DNA of 23,760 nt from an uncultured Collinsella sp. (GCA_938023085.1 CALHDP010000008.1:1-23760), one strand, 5' to 3'. Positions 15,972-23,743 are shown, counted from the first letter of the stretch. A program made the numbers and translations. The notes: generated by a model from the sequence alone, not told the origin.

Positions 15972-18528
15972 ATTTGCCTTTGGGCTTGCTGGCGTAGAAC
16001 TTCTTCTTTTTGGACTTGCCGGCAGGGGAAGGTTTGCCGGCAAAGTTGGACTTGCCGTTGCCGGTCTGCGCGTGCGCGGGCACTGCCGCACGGGGTTTGC
16101 GGGCCTCGGGGTTGCGCAGCTCCTCGGTTCGCTCGGCAATCTCCTCGGCGCTAAAGCCTACCTCGGCCATGGCGTCCTCGATGGGCAGGCGGCGCACGAT
16201 ATAGCAGTGATGTACCTTTTGGTTGCGCGCGAAGTCCTCGGGGATGGTCTGTGCGGTGATGTCCTCCAGCACCACGCCCGCACGCGCGAGCTTGCGCGTC
16301 TCGGGACGGAAGCCGCGCAGGTTGCAGCTAAAGATGGCATGTCCGCCCTGTGCGAGCAGGCGCGATACGCCGGCCAAAAGCTCAACATGGTCGCGCTGGA
16401 CGTCCCAGGTGCGGCGGCCCATCTTGGACGAGTTCGAAAACGTGGGTGGGTCGACAAAGATCAGGTCCCAGCGGTTGCGCGTCTGGCGCTGGTCGCGAAT
16501 CCAGGCAAGCACGTCGTCGCGCACAAAGTGATGCTGCGGACCCACAAAGCCGTTCTGGCGCATGTTGCGCTCGGCCCAGTCCAGGTAGGTGTTGGAAAGG
16601 TCGACCGTCACAGTTTCTTCGACGCCGCCGTCTGCCGCATAGCAGGTGGCGGTACCGGTGTAGGCGAACAGGTTGAGGAAGCGGCGCGCCTGTTTGGCGT
16701 GCTCGCGCACCAGGTTGCGGGTGACGCGGTGGTCCAGGAAGATTCCCACATCCAGATAATCGTCAAAGTTGACGGCAAAGGTGAGTCCGCCCTCTTCGAT
16801 GAGCGGCAGACGACGGCGCGCGATGTTGGCGCGCTCGCCCGAGCCACCCTTGCCGGCGCCCTGTTTGCCGTACTGCGAGCCGCCGCGCGAACGCATGCGG
16901 GCCTTGGCGTGCACGTGCTCGGCCGGAACATCAAGGATACGCGGCGCGATGGCCAAGATGTCGAGCATGCGGGCCTGGGCTAGCGCGGGATCGATGGTCT
17001 TGGGTGCGGCGTATTCGGCGATGACGAGCCAGCGGCCCGGCGTCTGCGGGCAGCCCTCGTACAGGTCGATGGCGGCGGAGTAGTCGGGCAGGTCGGCATC
17101 GTAGACGCGGTAGCAGCTCACGCCCTCGCGCTTTGCCCACTTGCGACGCAGGCGGGCGTTCTTGCGCAGGCGGTTGGCGAACTGCTCGGACTCGGGGATG
17201 AGCACGGGCAGCGGCCTGCCGTCGCCCAGGTCGAGCGTGGCGGCAGGTTCGGGCATGAGGGTGTCGGCGGCTTCGTCTTCGGCGTCCGCGGTCTGCTCCT
17301 CGGTGTTTGCGCTGGTCGCAGCTTCGAATGCCGCGGCGGCGTGGTCGAGCGAGGGCCAGACTTTGACGGTTGCCTCCTCGTTGTTGGGCATGATGGCGAT
17401 CGAACGCTCGGGCTCGGCGTGGAGCGCGCGGGCCAGCAATCCGTCGCGGGTGAGCGCGGCGACCGGTGCCGAAGCGAGCTCGGGCGCGCGGCGCAGCTCG
17501 CCCACGAGCGTCATGGCGTCGTGCATGAGCGAAAGCGGGGTCTCGGTGGTATCCGCGACGATGGCGGCGCCGGCGACGGCGCGCGCATGGTCCAGCACGG
17601 TGGCAGGCTTAGCGGCGCAAAAATCGACAAAGCGCTTGTAGCCGGCGCACTTGACCATGCGCTCGGCGGTCTTGCGGGCGGCGGGGTCAACGTCTACGGC
17701 CACGATGCGCGCCTGACGCTCGCGGGCTGCGGCCTCGCGCTCGCGCGCTTCGGCAACTAGCTGCTCCCACAGGGCGGTATCGTGCAGCTGCCAGCCCTCA
17801 AAGCCCCAGCGTTCGCGAGCAGCACCCGGGGCGCGGTCAGTCAGGATGCTCGCGGCCTCCAGCAGCATGCCGCCGCCGGCGCACGAGGCATCGATCAGCG
17901 TGGGCAGGGCCTCGTTTTCGTAATCATCGGCCGTCAGCTCACGCTCGCACAGTGCAGTCCAGCCGACCTGCGAAAGTACCAGTGCGGAATAGTCGGGGCG
18001 CAGCACGTGCGTGCCCTCGCCGGCACGGGTTGCGGCGGGCGGCAGGCGCTTGAACAGCGGATCGCCCGAAAGGTCCAGGCTGATGCTCGCACGGCGCTGG
18101 CGCAGCGAAAGCAGTAGGTGGACGTCGGGATCGGCGGCATCGACGTCGGCGCGACGGCCAGTGGCCTCGGCAAGGCGGTCGCACAGCGCGTCCTTGGCGC
18201 GCAGGGCGGAGAAGTGCGTGTTGCGCAGCTGCTCGGTCACGCCGCGGGCGGTGATGGCGATGGTGGAGCCTGGACGGACGATGCTTTCCCAGGCGATGTC
18301 GTAAACGCCGTCATACAGCTCGTCGGCATCCTGCGCCTCAAAGCGCCCGAGTACCACGAATACGCGGCTGGCCAGGCGCGACCACAGACACGCGCGGTAG
18401 CCCTGCTCAAGCTCGCCCTCAAACGTGGCGCGGCCCTTCAGGCGGCGGACATGCGAAAGCCCGAGCCGTTTAAGCTCGTCGGCGAGTGCGGACTCAAAGC
18501 CCTCGGGGCAGCTTGCATAAAATTCCAT
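15970..18528 (-). CDS. rlmL: RlmKL-type 23S rRNA methyltransferase, RlmL site degenerate
   Basis: An 852-residue homologue of E. coli RlmKL (702 residues), which makes m2G2445 with its RlmL half and m7G2069 with its RlmK half. The start MEFYASCPEGFE and a THUMP region with WSRLASRVFVVLG match RlmL. The RlmL SAM motif, normally DPMCGSGTLLIEAA, reads DASCAGGGMLLEAA (from residue 213), and the catalytic NPPYGER is replaced by DTTETPLS (326-333). The RlmK half looks intact: LFAYTGTATCYAADGG and DPPTFSNSSKM (from 693). An acidic linker and a Lys-rich tail account for the extra length. The ATG at 18528 has GAGAGG six bases ahead; the open frame upstream of it runs across the divergent HAD gene and is not used. 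m7G2069 activity is likely; m2G2445 activity is doubtful. Confidence 0.9.
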   Translation of the reverse strand: MEFYASCPEGFESALADELKRLGLSHVRRLKGRATFEGELEQGYRACLWSRLASRVFVVLGRFEAQDADELYDGVYDIAWESIVRPGSTIAITARGVTEQLRNTHFSALRAKDALCDRLAEATGRRADVDAADPDVHLLLSLRQRRASISLDLSGDPLFKRLPPAATRAGEGTHVLRPDYSALVLSQVGWTALCERELTADDYENEALPTLIDASCAGGGMLLEAASILTDRAPGAARERWGFEGWQLHDTALWEQLVAEAREREAAARERQARIVAVDVDPAARKTAERMVKCAGYKRFVDFCAAKPATVLDHARAVAGAAIVADTTETPLSLMHDAMTLVGELRRAPELASAPVAALTRDGLLARALHAEPERSIAIMPNNEEATVKVWPSLDHAAAAFEAATSANTEEQTADAEDEAADTLMPEPAATLDLGDGRPLPVLIPESEQFANRLRKNARLRRKWAKREGVSCYRVYDADLPDYSAAIDLYEGCPQTPGRWLVIAEYAAPKTIDPALAQARMLDILAIAPRILDVPAEHVHAKARMRSRGGSQYGKQGAGKGGSGERANIARRRLPLIEEGGLTFAVNFDDYLDVGIFLDHRVTRNLVREHAKQARRFLNLFAYTGTATCYAADGGVEETVTVDLSNTYLDWAERNMRQNGFVGPQHHFVRDDVLAWIRDQRQTRNRWDLIFVDPPTFSNSSKMGRRTWDVQRDHVELLAGVSRLLAQGGHAIFSCNLRGFRPETRKLARAGVVLEDITAQTIPEDFARNQKVHHCYIVRRLPIEDAMAEVGFSAEEIAERTEELRNPEARKPRAAVPAHAQTGNGKSNFAGKPSPAGKSKKKKFYASKPKGK

Positions 18529-18555
18529 GGGTGACCTCTCTGGTTGCGTCGCTCC

Positions 18556-18561
18556 ATTATA
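18556..18561 (-). promoter_or_regulatory. -10 box of the rRNA methyltransferase gene
   Basis: A perfect TATAAT on the minus strand lies 28 bases ahead of the ATG at 18528; the -35 is weak. On the plus strand the overlapping TATGAT (18560-18565) could serve the divergent HAD gene, so the two promoters would share the 75-base gap. Confidence 0.5.
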
Positions 18562-18603
18562 TGATGGATGCTCCGTTTGCCCTCGTCCCCGAAAGGAACC
18601 CAT

Positions 18604-19431
18604 ATGATTGATGCGTGCCCCGATTCCGCCGTGCTCTTTTTTGACGTTGACGGCACGCTGACGTCGTTCGATCCCGACGATATGACCGATAAGGATTTTT
18701 CGGCGGTTCGTCCTTCGCAGGCGGTAATCGAGGCCTTCCACACGCTGCGCGATGCGGGTCATAAGGCGTTTATCTGCACCGGCCGCCCCCTGTGGCTCAT
18801 CGCCGACAGCCTGCGCGAGTTGGATCCCGAAGGCATCGTTGCCATGGCGGGTGCTACGCTCGAGGTCGAGGGACGCGTGGTGCACGAGGACTGCTTTGAC
18901 GAGGATGTAGCCGAAGAACTCGCACATCGCATTATCTCGGCAGGATTCGAGGCCTTTTTCGAAACCAATGGAGCGACCTTTGCTCTGGAGCCTGCGGGTA
19001 TTGAACAGTCGTCTTTGATCGGCGCTTCCGTGGTGCACGGTGCCGGGGAGATGCGCGTCGACGGTCGTTTGCACGTGGGTAAGGTGTGCCTGAATGCATC
19101 TAACTTGGCACGCGTGGCCAACGACGACGGCTTTATCGAGCGCAATTTCGAGCTGTGCAACACCGGCGGGGAAAACCGTGAACTGAGCCCCAAGGGCATC
19201 GACAAGGGCGTGGGCGTGGCGCGAGCACTGGAGTATCTGGGCCGTGCGGGCAACGCGCGCACCTTTGGCTTTGGCGATTCCGGCAACGACCTGGGCATGC
19301 TCGCCGCCGTTGAAACGGCTGTTGCCATGGGTAACGCCATGCCCGAGGTCAAGGCAGTCGCCGACTACGTGACCGACGACGTCGCACACGACGGCACGGT
19401 TACGGCGATGCGCCACTTCGGCTTGATTTAA
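18604..19431 (+). CDS. HAD-superfamily phosphatase, Cof type
   Basis: A 275-residue HAD-IIB hydrolase with all catalytic motifs. Motif I is FFDVDGTLT (Asp14 nucleophile, Asp16 acid/base), motif II is ICTGRP, motif III is the Lys201 region (KGIDKGVGV), and motif IV is GDSGNDLGML (Asp225, Asp229). The cap between about residues 80 and 185 is the C2 type. Such enzymes dephosphorylate sugar phosphates, nucleotides or flavin precursors; the substrate cannot be read here. The ATG at 18604 has AAAGGA six to seven bases ahead and is preferred to an in-frame ATG at 18568 that lacks a ribosome site. It is a single gene ending in a strong hairpin. Confidence 0.93.
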   Translation: MIDACPDSAVLFFDVDGTLTSFDPDDMTDKDFSAVRPSQAVIEAFHTLRDAGHKAFICTGRPLWLIADSLRELDPEGIVAMAGATLEVEGRVVHEDCFDEDVAEELAHRIISAGFEAFFETNGATFALEPAGIEQSSLIGASVVHGAGEMRVDGRLHVGKVCLNASNLARVANDDGFIERNFELCNTGGENRELSPKGIDKGVGVARALEYLGRAGNARTFGFGDSGNDLGMLAAVETAVAMGNAMPEVKAVADYVTDDVAHDGTVTAMRHFGLI

Positions 19432-19432
19432 T

Positions 19433-19475
19433 AAATGGCCGGTTCGCCCTCGATGTGGGCGAACCGGCCATTTGA
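19433..19475. terminator. Bidirectional terminator
   Basis: A perfect 17-bp stem (19433-19449 with 19457-19473) and 7-nt loop lie between the HAD gene and the regulator gene, which converge. The stem ends are A/T-rich on both sides and can act in both directions. Confidence 0.85.
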
Positions 19476-19476
19476 G

Positions 19477-20268
19477 TTATTTTGCAATATAGAGCTTGGG
19501 ATGACTGCGGCTGCTTTCGATGGCCGCCGTCATGATGCCCTCATTGTCTCCATCAACGATGATGCCATCGAGGTCATCGATCTGCGCGGACTGATAAAAA
19601 CTGGTCTTGTTGAACTTTCCCTGGTCAACCATCATATAGCCCTGGTTTGAGTTGGTCAGATACATGCTCTTGATCATGGCCGAGAAGTCATGCTCGACGG
19701 TAAAGCCGTGGTCGGGATGGAATCCGTCCGCGCTCACAAATGCCTTGTCAGCATGAAGCTTGCTCATACAGTCGAGCGTCAGCGCACCCGCGAGATAGAG
19801 GTGACCCTTGCGCACGGAGCCGCCCAGCAGCACTACCGAAGCATTGGGCAGATTAAAGCTGGCATAGTTTGCGATGGCAAGATCGCCGGTGATGATGGTG
19901 ATATCGCGTTTGTCCATGAGGGCCTTAGTGAAGTAAAAGGCCGTGGTGCCGATGTCAATCACCAGAACGTCACCATCGTCAACAAGGGTTGCCGCGGTTG
20001 CAGCGATTGCCTCTTTGGCCTCGACTTGGACATTGATGCGCTCTTCGGGATACGAAATGGCATTGGAACGAGAAAGCGATACCGCTCCGCCACGTACGCG
20101 ACGCAATTTGCCTTCCGATTCCAGCGAGACGAGGTCGTGTCGCGCGGTAACTTCCGAAACCGAAAAGCGGCGAACGATGTCGGATACCGAGATATTTGGC
20201 TTTTCGGCCAGCCAGTTCATGATAAATCGCTGACGTTCGGCCGGGGAAAGGTCTGAAGTTGATGCCAT
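19477..20268 (-). CDS. DeoR-family transcriptional regulator
   Basis: A 263-residue DeoR/GlpR-type repressor. The N-terminal helix-turn-helix is SVSDIVRRFSVSEVTARHDLVSLESEGKLRRVRGGA in essence, with Asp-Leu and the closing RGGA typical of the family. The sensor domain carries IDIGTT, TGDLAIANY and LLGGSVRKG, the sugar-phosphate-binding segments. The ATG at 20268 has AAGGAG six bases ahead; the open frame upstream of it overlaps the divergent operon and is not used. It is divergent from a transaldolase-PTS operon across 360 bases, so it most likely represses that operon and itself, and is relieved by a phosphorylated sugar intermediate. Confidence 0.95.
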   Translation of the reverse strand: MASTSDLSPAERQRFIMNWLAEKPNISVSDIVRRFSVSEVTARHDLVSLESEGKLRRVRGGAVSLSRSNAISYPEERINVQVEAKEAIAATAATLVDDGDVLVIDIGTTAFYFTKALMDKRDITIITGDLAIANYASFNLPNASVVLLGGSVRKGHLYLAGALTLDCMSKLHADKAFVSADGFHPDHGFTVEHDFSAMIKSMYLTNSNQGYMMVDQGKFNKTSFYQSAQIDDLDGIIVDGDNEGIMTAAIESSRSHPKLYIAK

Positions 20269-20284
20269 AAGTCGCTCCTTTTGA

Positions 20285-20311
20285 ACGAAAGGCAAAAGAA
20301 ATGCCTTTCGT
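20285..20311. promoter_or_regulatory. Inverted repeat, probable operator
   Basis: ACGAAAGGC (20285-20293) and GCCTTTCGT (20303-20311) are perfect 9-bp arms around a 9-nt A-rich gap. The CTTTCG core recurs at 20527-20531 and 20591-20596 beside the divergent promoter, as expected of DeoR-family sites. Confidence 0.55.
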
Positions 20312-20317
20312 AATCGA

Positions 20318-20346
20318 AATATAACGTATCGATATGAAAAGAACAA
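20318..20346 (-). promoter_or_regulatory. Promoter of the DeoR-type regulator
   Basis: On the minus strand TTGTTC (20341-20346) and TATATT (20318-20323) are 17 bp apart. ATCGAAA overlaps the region just downstream of the -10, and the inverted repeat at 20285-20311 lies between promoter and ribosome site, in keeping with autoregulation. Confidence 0.5.
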
Positions 20347-20479
20347 GGCGAAATCGAGCGAACGAGATGAATGACACGCCTTGCTTTTATTTGTAATTAG
20401 TAGTTGGCCTGACGTGCAGAATGCCTGCAACAGCCAGTAAAGAGTCTTGCCTGAAAGGTGTTCGAAAAAAAGTGAGATA

Positions 20480-20508
20480 CGTTCACGCTCGATAATCGAC
20501 CGTTCACG
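20480..20508. promoter_or_regulatory. Direct repeats 21 bp apart around a palindrome
   Basis: CGTTCACG occurs at 20480-20487 and 20501-20508, two helical turns apart, with the palindrome TCGATAATCGA (20489-20499) between them. It sits 40-60 bases upstream of the transaldolase promoter, the usual position for an activator. It shares no core with the CTTTCG sites, so a second regulator is possible. Confidence 0.4.
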
Positions 20509-20524
20509 GAAAGTTGGCAATTGA

Positions 20525-20599
20525 GCTTTCGATATCTTTTGAAGTAGTTTATAAAAGAAAGCCGAAAAGCTTTTGAAACAAAGAAAAAGGCTTTCGATA
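20525..20599 (+). promoter_or_regulatory. Promoter and paired operators of the transaldolase-PTS operon
   Basis: TTTCGA (20527-20532) and TATAAA (20550-20555) are 17 bp apart. GCTTTCGATA occurs twice exactly, at 20525-20534 over the -35 and at 20590-20599 downstream of the start region, 65 bp apart. A repressor bound at both could block or loop the promoter. The next element is the ribosome site before the ATG at 20629. Confidence 0.5.
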
Positions 20600-20628
20600 G
20601 CAATAATGCTAGATGAGAAAGGACCAAC

Positions 20629-21339
20629 ATGGCGATCAAGGTGTTTGCCGACGGCGCTAACCTCGAGGGCATGCTTGACATGCACGACAATGGCAACGTT
20701 CAGGGCTTCACGACCAATCCTTCCCTTATGAAGGCCGGTGGCGTGACTGACTACCGTGCTTTTGCCAAGACGGTTCTTGAGCACATCACCGATGTGTCGG
20801 TCTCTTTTGAGGTGTTCGCCGACGACGAGGCTGGTATGGAGGCCGAGGCTCGCGAGATCGCAACCTGGGCGGACAACGTCTACGTTAAGATTCCGGCGCT
20901 CAACACCAAGGGCGAGTCCACTGCCGCGCTGGTCAAGCGCCTTTCCGCCGATGGCATCAAGGTGAATGTCACCACCATCTTCACGCCCGAGCAGGTCGAC
21001 GAGTTCGTCGATGCCGTCTCTGCCGAGACCCCTTCTATTCTGTCTATCTTTGCCGGCCGAATCGCCGATACCGGTGTCGATCCGCTGCCCCTCATGGCAG
21101 AGTCCGTAAAGAAGGCTGCCGTCAAGCCCGCCGCCGAGGTTCTCTGGGCATCCACGCGTGAGGTGCTCAACATCTTCCAGGCAGAGTCTGTTGGCTGCCA
21201 GATTATTACGGTCCCCAATGCCCTTCTTGCCAAGCGCAAGAATTTCGGGAAAGATTTGCTTGAGTACTCGCTTGATACGGTCAAGGGCTTTGCCCGCGAC
21301 ATTCAGGCGCTTGGTTTTCACATCCTGCCCGAGGAGTAG
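20629..21339 (+). CDS. Transaldolase-family protein (short type)
   Basis: A 236-residue aldolase of the compact transaldolase/fructose-6-phosphate aldolase family (FSA and TalC are about 215-220). GFTTNPSLM near residue 26 is the family signature, and Lys87 in VYVKIPAL aligns with the Schiff-base lysine of FSA. Later LSIFAGRIADTG and LWASTREVLNIFQAESVGCQIITV form the last strands. It should move or cleave a dihydroxyacetone unit of a ketose phosphate; whether it is a true transaldolase or an F6P-type aldolase cannot be told. The ATG has AAAGGA just ahead. It is first in the operon, nine bases before PTS IIA, and so probably acts on the sugar phosphate the PTS delivers. Confidence 0.92.
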   Translation: MAIKVFADGANLEGMLDMHDNGNVQGFTTNPSLMKAGGVTDYRAFAKTVLEHITDVSVSFEVFADDEAGMEAEAREIATWADNVYVKIPALNTKGESTAALVKRLSADGIKVNVTTIFTPEQVDEFVDAVSAETPSILSIFAGRIADTGVDPLPLMAESVKKAAVKPAAEVLWASTREVLNIFQAESVGCQIITVPNALLAKRKNFGKDLLEYSLDTVKGFARDIQALGFHILPEE

Positions 21340-21348
21340 GGGACGAGC

Positions 21349-21795
21349 ATGCTGACCGATCTTCTTAAGCCCGAGCTTGTTGCCTGCCATGTCGAGGCCT
21401 CCGATTGGGAGGAAGCGATCAAGGCGTGCGGCAAATTGCTCGTAGACGCCGGCAAATGCGACCAGAGCTATGTCGACGCCATGATTTCATCGGTTCACAA
21501 ATTCGGTCCCTATATGGTTCTGGAAGAGGGCATCGCCATGCCCCATGCCCAGGCCGATGGCAACGTGAGCGAAGCGGGAATCTGCATCGTCACGCTTGAT
21601 CCTGCGGTTGCGTTTGGACATGAGGATTTCGATCCGGTTCACGTGCTCGTGGGCATCTGCGCGCCCGACCCCAAGGCCCATCTTGGCTGCTTGGCGGAGC
21701 TTTCGCAGATGTTCGAGGACGAGGACTGCGTTGCCAAGCTCAGCGCGTGCGATACGCCCGAGCAAGTTCTGGAGACCATGCGTTCATTCTTTTAG
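21349..21795 (+). CDS. PTS EIIA component, fructose/ascorbate type
   Basis: A 148-residue cytoplasmic phosphocarrier of the PTS_EIIA_2 family. GPYMVLEEGIAMPHAQ contains the phospho-accepting His66, placed as in UlaC. It takes phosphate from HPr and passes it to the IIB protein encoded next. The full single-domain length is present, with FDPVHVLVGICAPDPKAHL in the core. It begins nine bases after the transaldolase gene, with purine-rich AGGAGTAGGGG ahead. Ascorbate-type (Ula/Sga) is suggested by the matching IIB and IIC, but other substrates share this family. Confidence 0.92.
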   Translation: MLTDLLKPELVACHVEASDWEEAIKACGKLLVDAGKCDQSYVDAMISSVHKFGPYMVLEEGIAMPHAQADGNVSEAGICIVTLDPAVAFGHEDFDPVHVLVGICAPDPKAHLGCLAELSQMFEDEDCVAKLSACDTPEQVLETMRSFF

Positions 21796-21807
21796 GCCTT
21801 AATGGCA

Positions 21808-21848
21808 CGGCGATGCGTCGCCGCTTTTGGATAGACGGGAAAACCGTC
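21808..21848 (+). other. Two intercistronic hairpins (IIA-IIB gap)
   Basis: CGGCGA (21808-21813) pairs with TCGCCG (21818-21823) and is followed by CTTTT. GACGG (21834-21838) pairs with CCGTC (21844-21848). They fill the 76-base gap and could attenuate read-through or protect mRNA ends to set the ratio of PTS subunits. Confidence 0.5.
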
Positions 21849-21871
21849 ACGTGTAGGAGAGGAAGGTTGCC

Positions 21872-22147
21872 ATGCATATCATCACCGTATGCGGAAACGG
21901 CATCGGGTCCAGCCTGATGCTCGCTGGCAAAGTCGAGGAGCTTTGCGAGGAGGAGGGCATCAAGGCCGACGTTGAGTCTATGGACCTGAACGGTGCTTCT
22001 TCCGCAAATCCGGATCTGTTCATCACCGTTAAGGAGCTCGCTCCCGAGCTTCACGGTAACGTCGTGATCGTTCGCAGCTATGTGAACAAGAAGAAGATCC
22101 GCGAAGACGCCCTCGAGGCAATCAAGGCGGCCGCCGCTAACGCCTAA
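21872..22147 (+). CDS. PTS EIIB component, ascorbate/galactitol type
   Basis: A 91-residue phosphocarrier. Cys7 in ITVCGNGIGSSLML is the phosphorylated residue in a P-loop like that of UlaB and SgaB. The rest forms the alternating strands and helices of the fold, with a C-terminal amphipathic helix. It passes phosphate from IIA to the sugar carried by IIC. A strong purine run, GGAGAGGAAGG, precedes the ATG. IIA, IIB and IIC are separate genes here, the Ula/Sga arrangement. Confidence 0.93.
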   Translation: MHIITVCGNGIGSSLMLAGKVEELCEEEGIKADVESMDLNGASSANPDLFITVKELAPELHGNVVIVRSYVNKKKIREDALEAIKAAAANA

Positions 22148-22161
22148 AGCGGCACAAAAAA

Positions 22162-22194
22162 GGGCGGTTCCCTGTGGAAGAGGGAAACGCGCCC
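22162..22194 (+). other. Intercistronic hairpin (IIB-IIC gap)
   Basis: GGGCGGTTCCCT (22162-22173) pairs with the segment 22181-22194, leaving a small internal bulge. It has no U-run and lies just before the ribosome site of the IIC gene, so processing, stability or partial attenuation is more likely than full termination. Confidence 0.5.
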
Positions 22195-22218
22195 ACGTTA
22201 AAAAGAAAGGAAGCCCAG

Positions 22219-23610
22219 ATGCAAGTCATCCTTCCCATACTTGAGTTTATCCAATCGATTCTGACCAAGCCAGCATGGATTATGGGCCTGTTCGCTTTTG
22301 TCGGCCTTGTCGCGCTTAAGCGTCCCGCCCACAAGGTGATGACGGGCACCCTGAAGCCGATCCTTGGCTATATCATGCTGTCTGCCGGCGCCGCTGTTGT
22401 TCAGGAGAACCTTGCTCCGCTGGGGACCTTCATCGAGACCGGTTTCCACATCACCGGCGTCGTGCCCAACAACGAGGTCGTCGTTTCGATGGCCCAGAGT
22501 GTCCTCGGCGTTCAGACCATGATGATCCTGATTCTCGGCTACGTCGTGAACATTATCATTGCTCGCTTTACCAAGTTTAAGTACATCTTCCTGACGGGCC
22601 ATCACAGCATGTTCATGGCTTGCCTGCTGTCTGCTGTTCTGCAGGCATCTGGCTTCGAGGATGTCCAGCTTATCATTGTGGGCGGTATGTTCCTGGGCCT
22701 CGTGAGCGCCATGCTTCCCGCCGTCGGCCAGCGTTTCACCGAGAAGGTTACCGATGGCGACGAGATCGCCATGGGTCACTTCGGCTCGCTTGCCTACTAT
22801 ATCTCCGCTGCAGTCGGTACGCTGTTTGCTAAGGACGCCGAGGAGAACAGCACCGAGAAGATCGAGGTTCCCGAGAAGTATGCCTTCCTGCGCGACACCA
22901 CCATCTCCACGGCTCTTACCATGGCCTTCTTCTACCTGGTGACTGCTTTTGCCGCTTACATCGCAGATCCTGCGGTTGTTGCTGAGACTGCTGGCGGCGA
23001 CAACGTGATTGTTTACGCCCTGACCTGTGCTCTGTCCTTCGCCGTCGGCGTCACCATCGTCTACAACGGCGTCCGCATGATTCTCGCCGACCTGGTCCCG
23101 GCCTTCCAGGGCATCTCCAACAAGCTGATCCCCGGTGCCATCCCCGCCGTCGACTGCGCCGTCTTCTTCCCCTACGCTCCTACCGCCGTCATTCTCGGCT
23201 TTGTCGCTTCCTTTATCGGTGGCGTGGTCGGTATGTTCATCGTGGGCGCTACCCTGGGCATCTTCATCATCCCGGGCATGGTTCCTCACTTCTTCTGCGG
23301 TGCTACCGCCGGCATCTACGGCAATGCTACCGGTGGCCGCAAGGGTGCAGCTCTTGGCGCTTTCGTCAACGGCCTGCTCATCACCTTTGCCCCTGCTCTG
23401 CTCCTGCCTGTTCTTGACGTCTTCGGCTTCAAGAACACTACGTTCGGCGACTTCGACTTCTCCGTTATTGGTATTACGCTCGGCCGCGCTGCCGAGGCCT
23501 TCGGTACCACCGGTGTCTACGCGATTCTCGCTGTCCTTCTGATCGTCGCCTTTGTCCCCAACTTCATCCACACCAAGGGCGCTGTGATCAACCACGTTGA
23601 GGAAGAGTAA
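22219..23610 (+). CDS. PTS EIIC permease, UlaA/SgaT family
   Basis: A 463-residue membrane permease, almost the length of E. coli UlaA (465). It has about ten to eleven hydrophobic segments. GHHSMFMACLLSAVLQ, GDEIAMGHFGSLAYY and the segment NKLIPGAIPAVDCAVFFPYAP match the ascorbate-type IIC family. It binds the substrate outside and releases it phosphorylated inside, using IIB. The ATG at 22219 has AAAGGAAG ahead; an open frame from 22174 would read through the hairpin and is less likely. None of the ascorbate catabolic genes (ulaD, ulaE, ulaF, ulaG) is present, so ascorbate is only one candidate. It is last in the operon, followed by a strong terminator. Confidence 0.93.
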   Translation: MQVILPILEFIQSILTKPAWIMGLFAFVGLVALKRPAHKVMTGTLKPILGYIMLSAGAAVVQENLAPLGTFIETGFHITGVVPNNEVVVSMAQSVLGVQTMMILILGYVVNIIIARFTKFKYIFLTGHHSMFMACLLSAVLQASGFEDVQLIIVGGMFLGLVSAMLPAVGQRFTEKVTDGDEIAMGHFGSLAYYISAAVGTLFAKDAEENSTEKIEVPEKYAFLRDTTISTALTMAFFYLVTAFAAYIADPAVVAETAGGDNVIVYALTCALSFAVGVTIVYNGVRMILADLVPAFQGISNKLIPGAIPAVDCAVFFPYAPTAVILGFVASFIGGVVGMFIVGATLGIFIIPGMVPHFFCGATAGIYGNATGGRKGAALGAFVNGLLITFAPALLLPVLDVFGFKNTTFGDFDFSVIGITLGRAAEAFGTTGVYAILAVLLIVAFVPNFIHTKGAVINHVEEE

Positions 23611-23667
23611 TCCAGGCACACTTTAAGCCCTAATCGGGCGGAGCTCCGATAACCGGCTCCTACACGG

Positions 23668-23706
23668 AAGCGGTGACGTCTCAAATGAGGCGTCACCGCT
23701 TTTTGT
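23668..23706 (+). terminator. Intrinsic terminator of the PTS operon
   Basis: A stem of 15 pairs (23668-23682 with 23687-23701, one T-G pair) closes on the loop AAAT and is followed by TTTTGTTT. It lies 58 bases past the IIC stop. Confidence 0.9.
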
Positions 23707-23728
23707 TTAAAGGCTTTAGCCTGTGCGG

Positions 23729-23743
23729 GGCGCGCAGCGCGCC
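23729..23743. repeat. Short GC palindrome at the window end
   Basis: GGCGCGC and GCGCGCC face each other around a single A. It follows the PTS operon terminator and is cut off from its context by the window edge. Confidence 0.4.

Noticed and set aside
15970..19416. Reading the rRNA methyltransferase frame as a 1148-residue protein
   Set aside because: The extra N-terminal 296 residues overlap the HAD gene, which has complete catalytic motifs, and the ATG at 18528 has a good ribosome site and matches the start of RlmL.
20342..20390. CAAGGCG/CGCCTTG followed by T-rich sequence as a terminator in the regulatory region
   Set aside because: The 7-bp stem encloses about 30 nt and no transcript is expected to end there; too weak to call.
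22198..23619. A 473-residue minus-strand open frame opposite the PTS IIC gene
   Set aside because: Antisense shadow of a recognisable permease, with a composition typical of such shadows.
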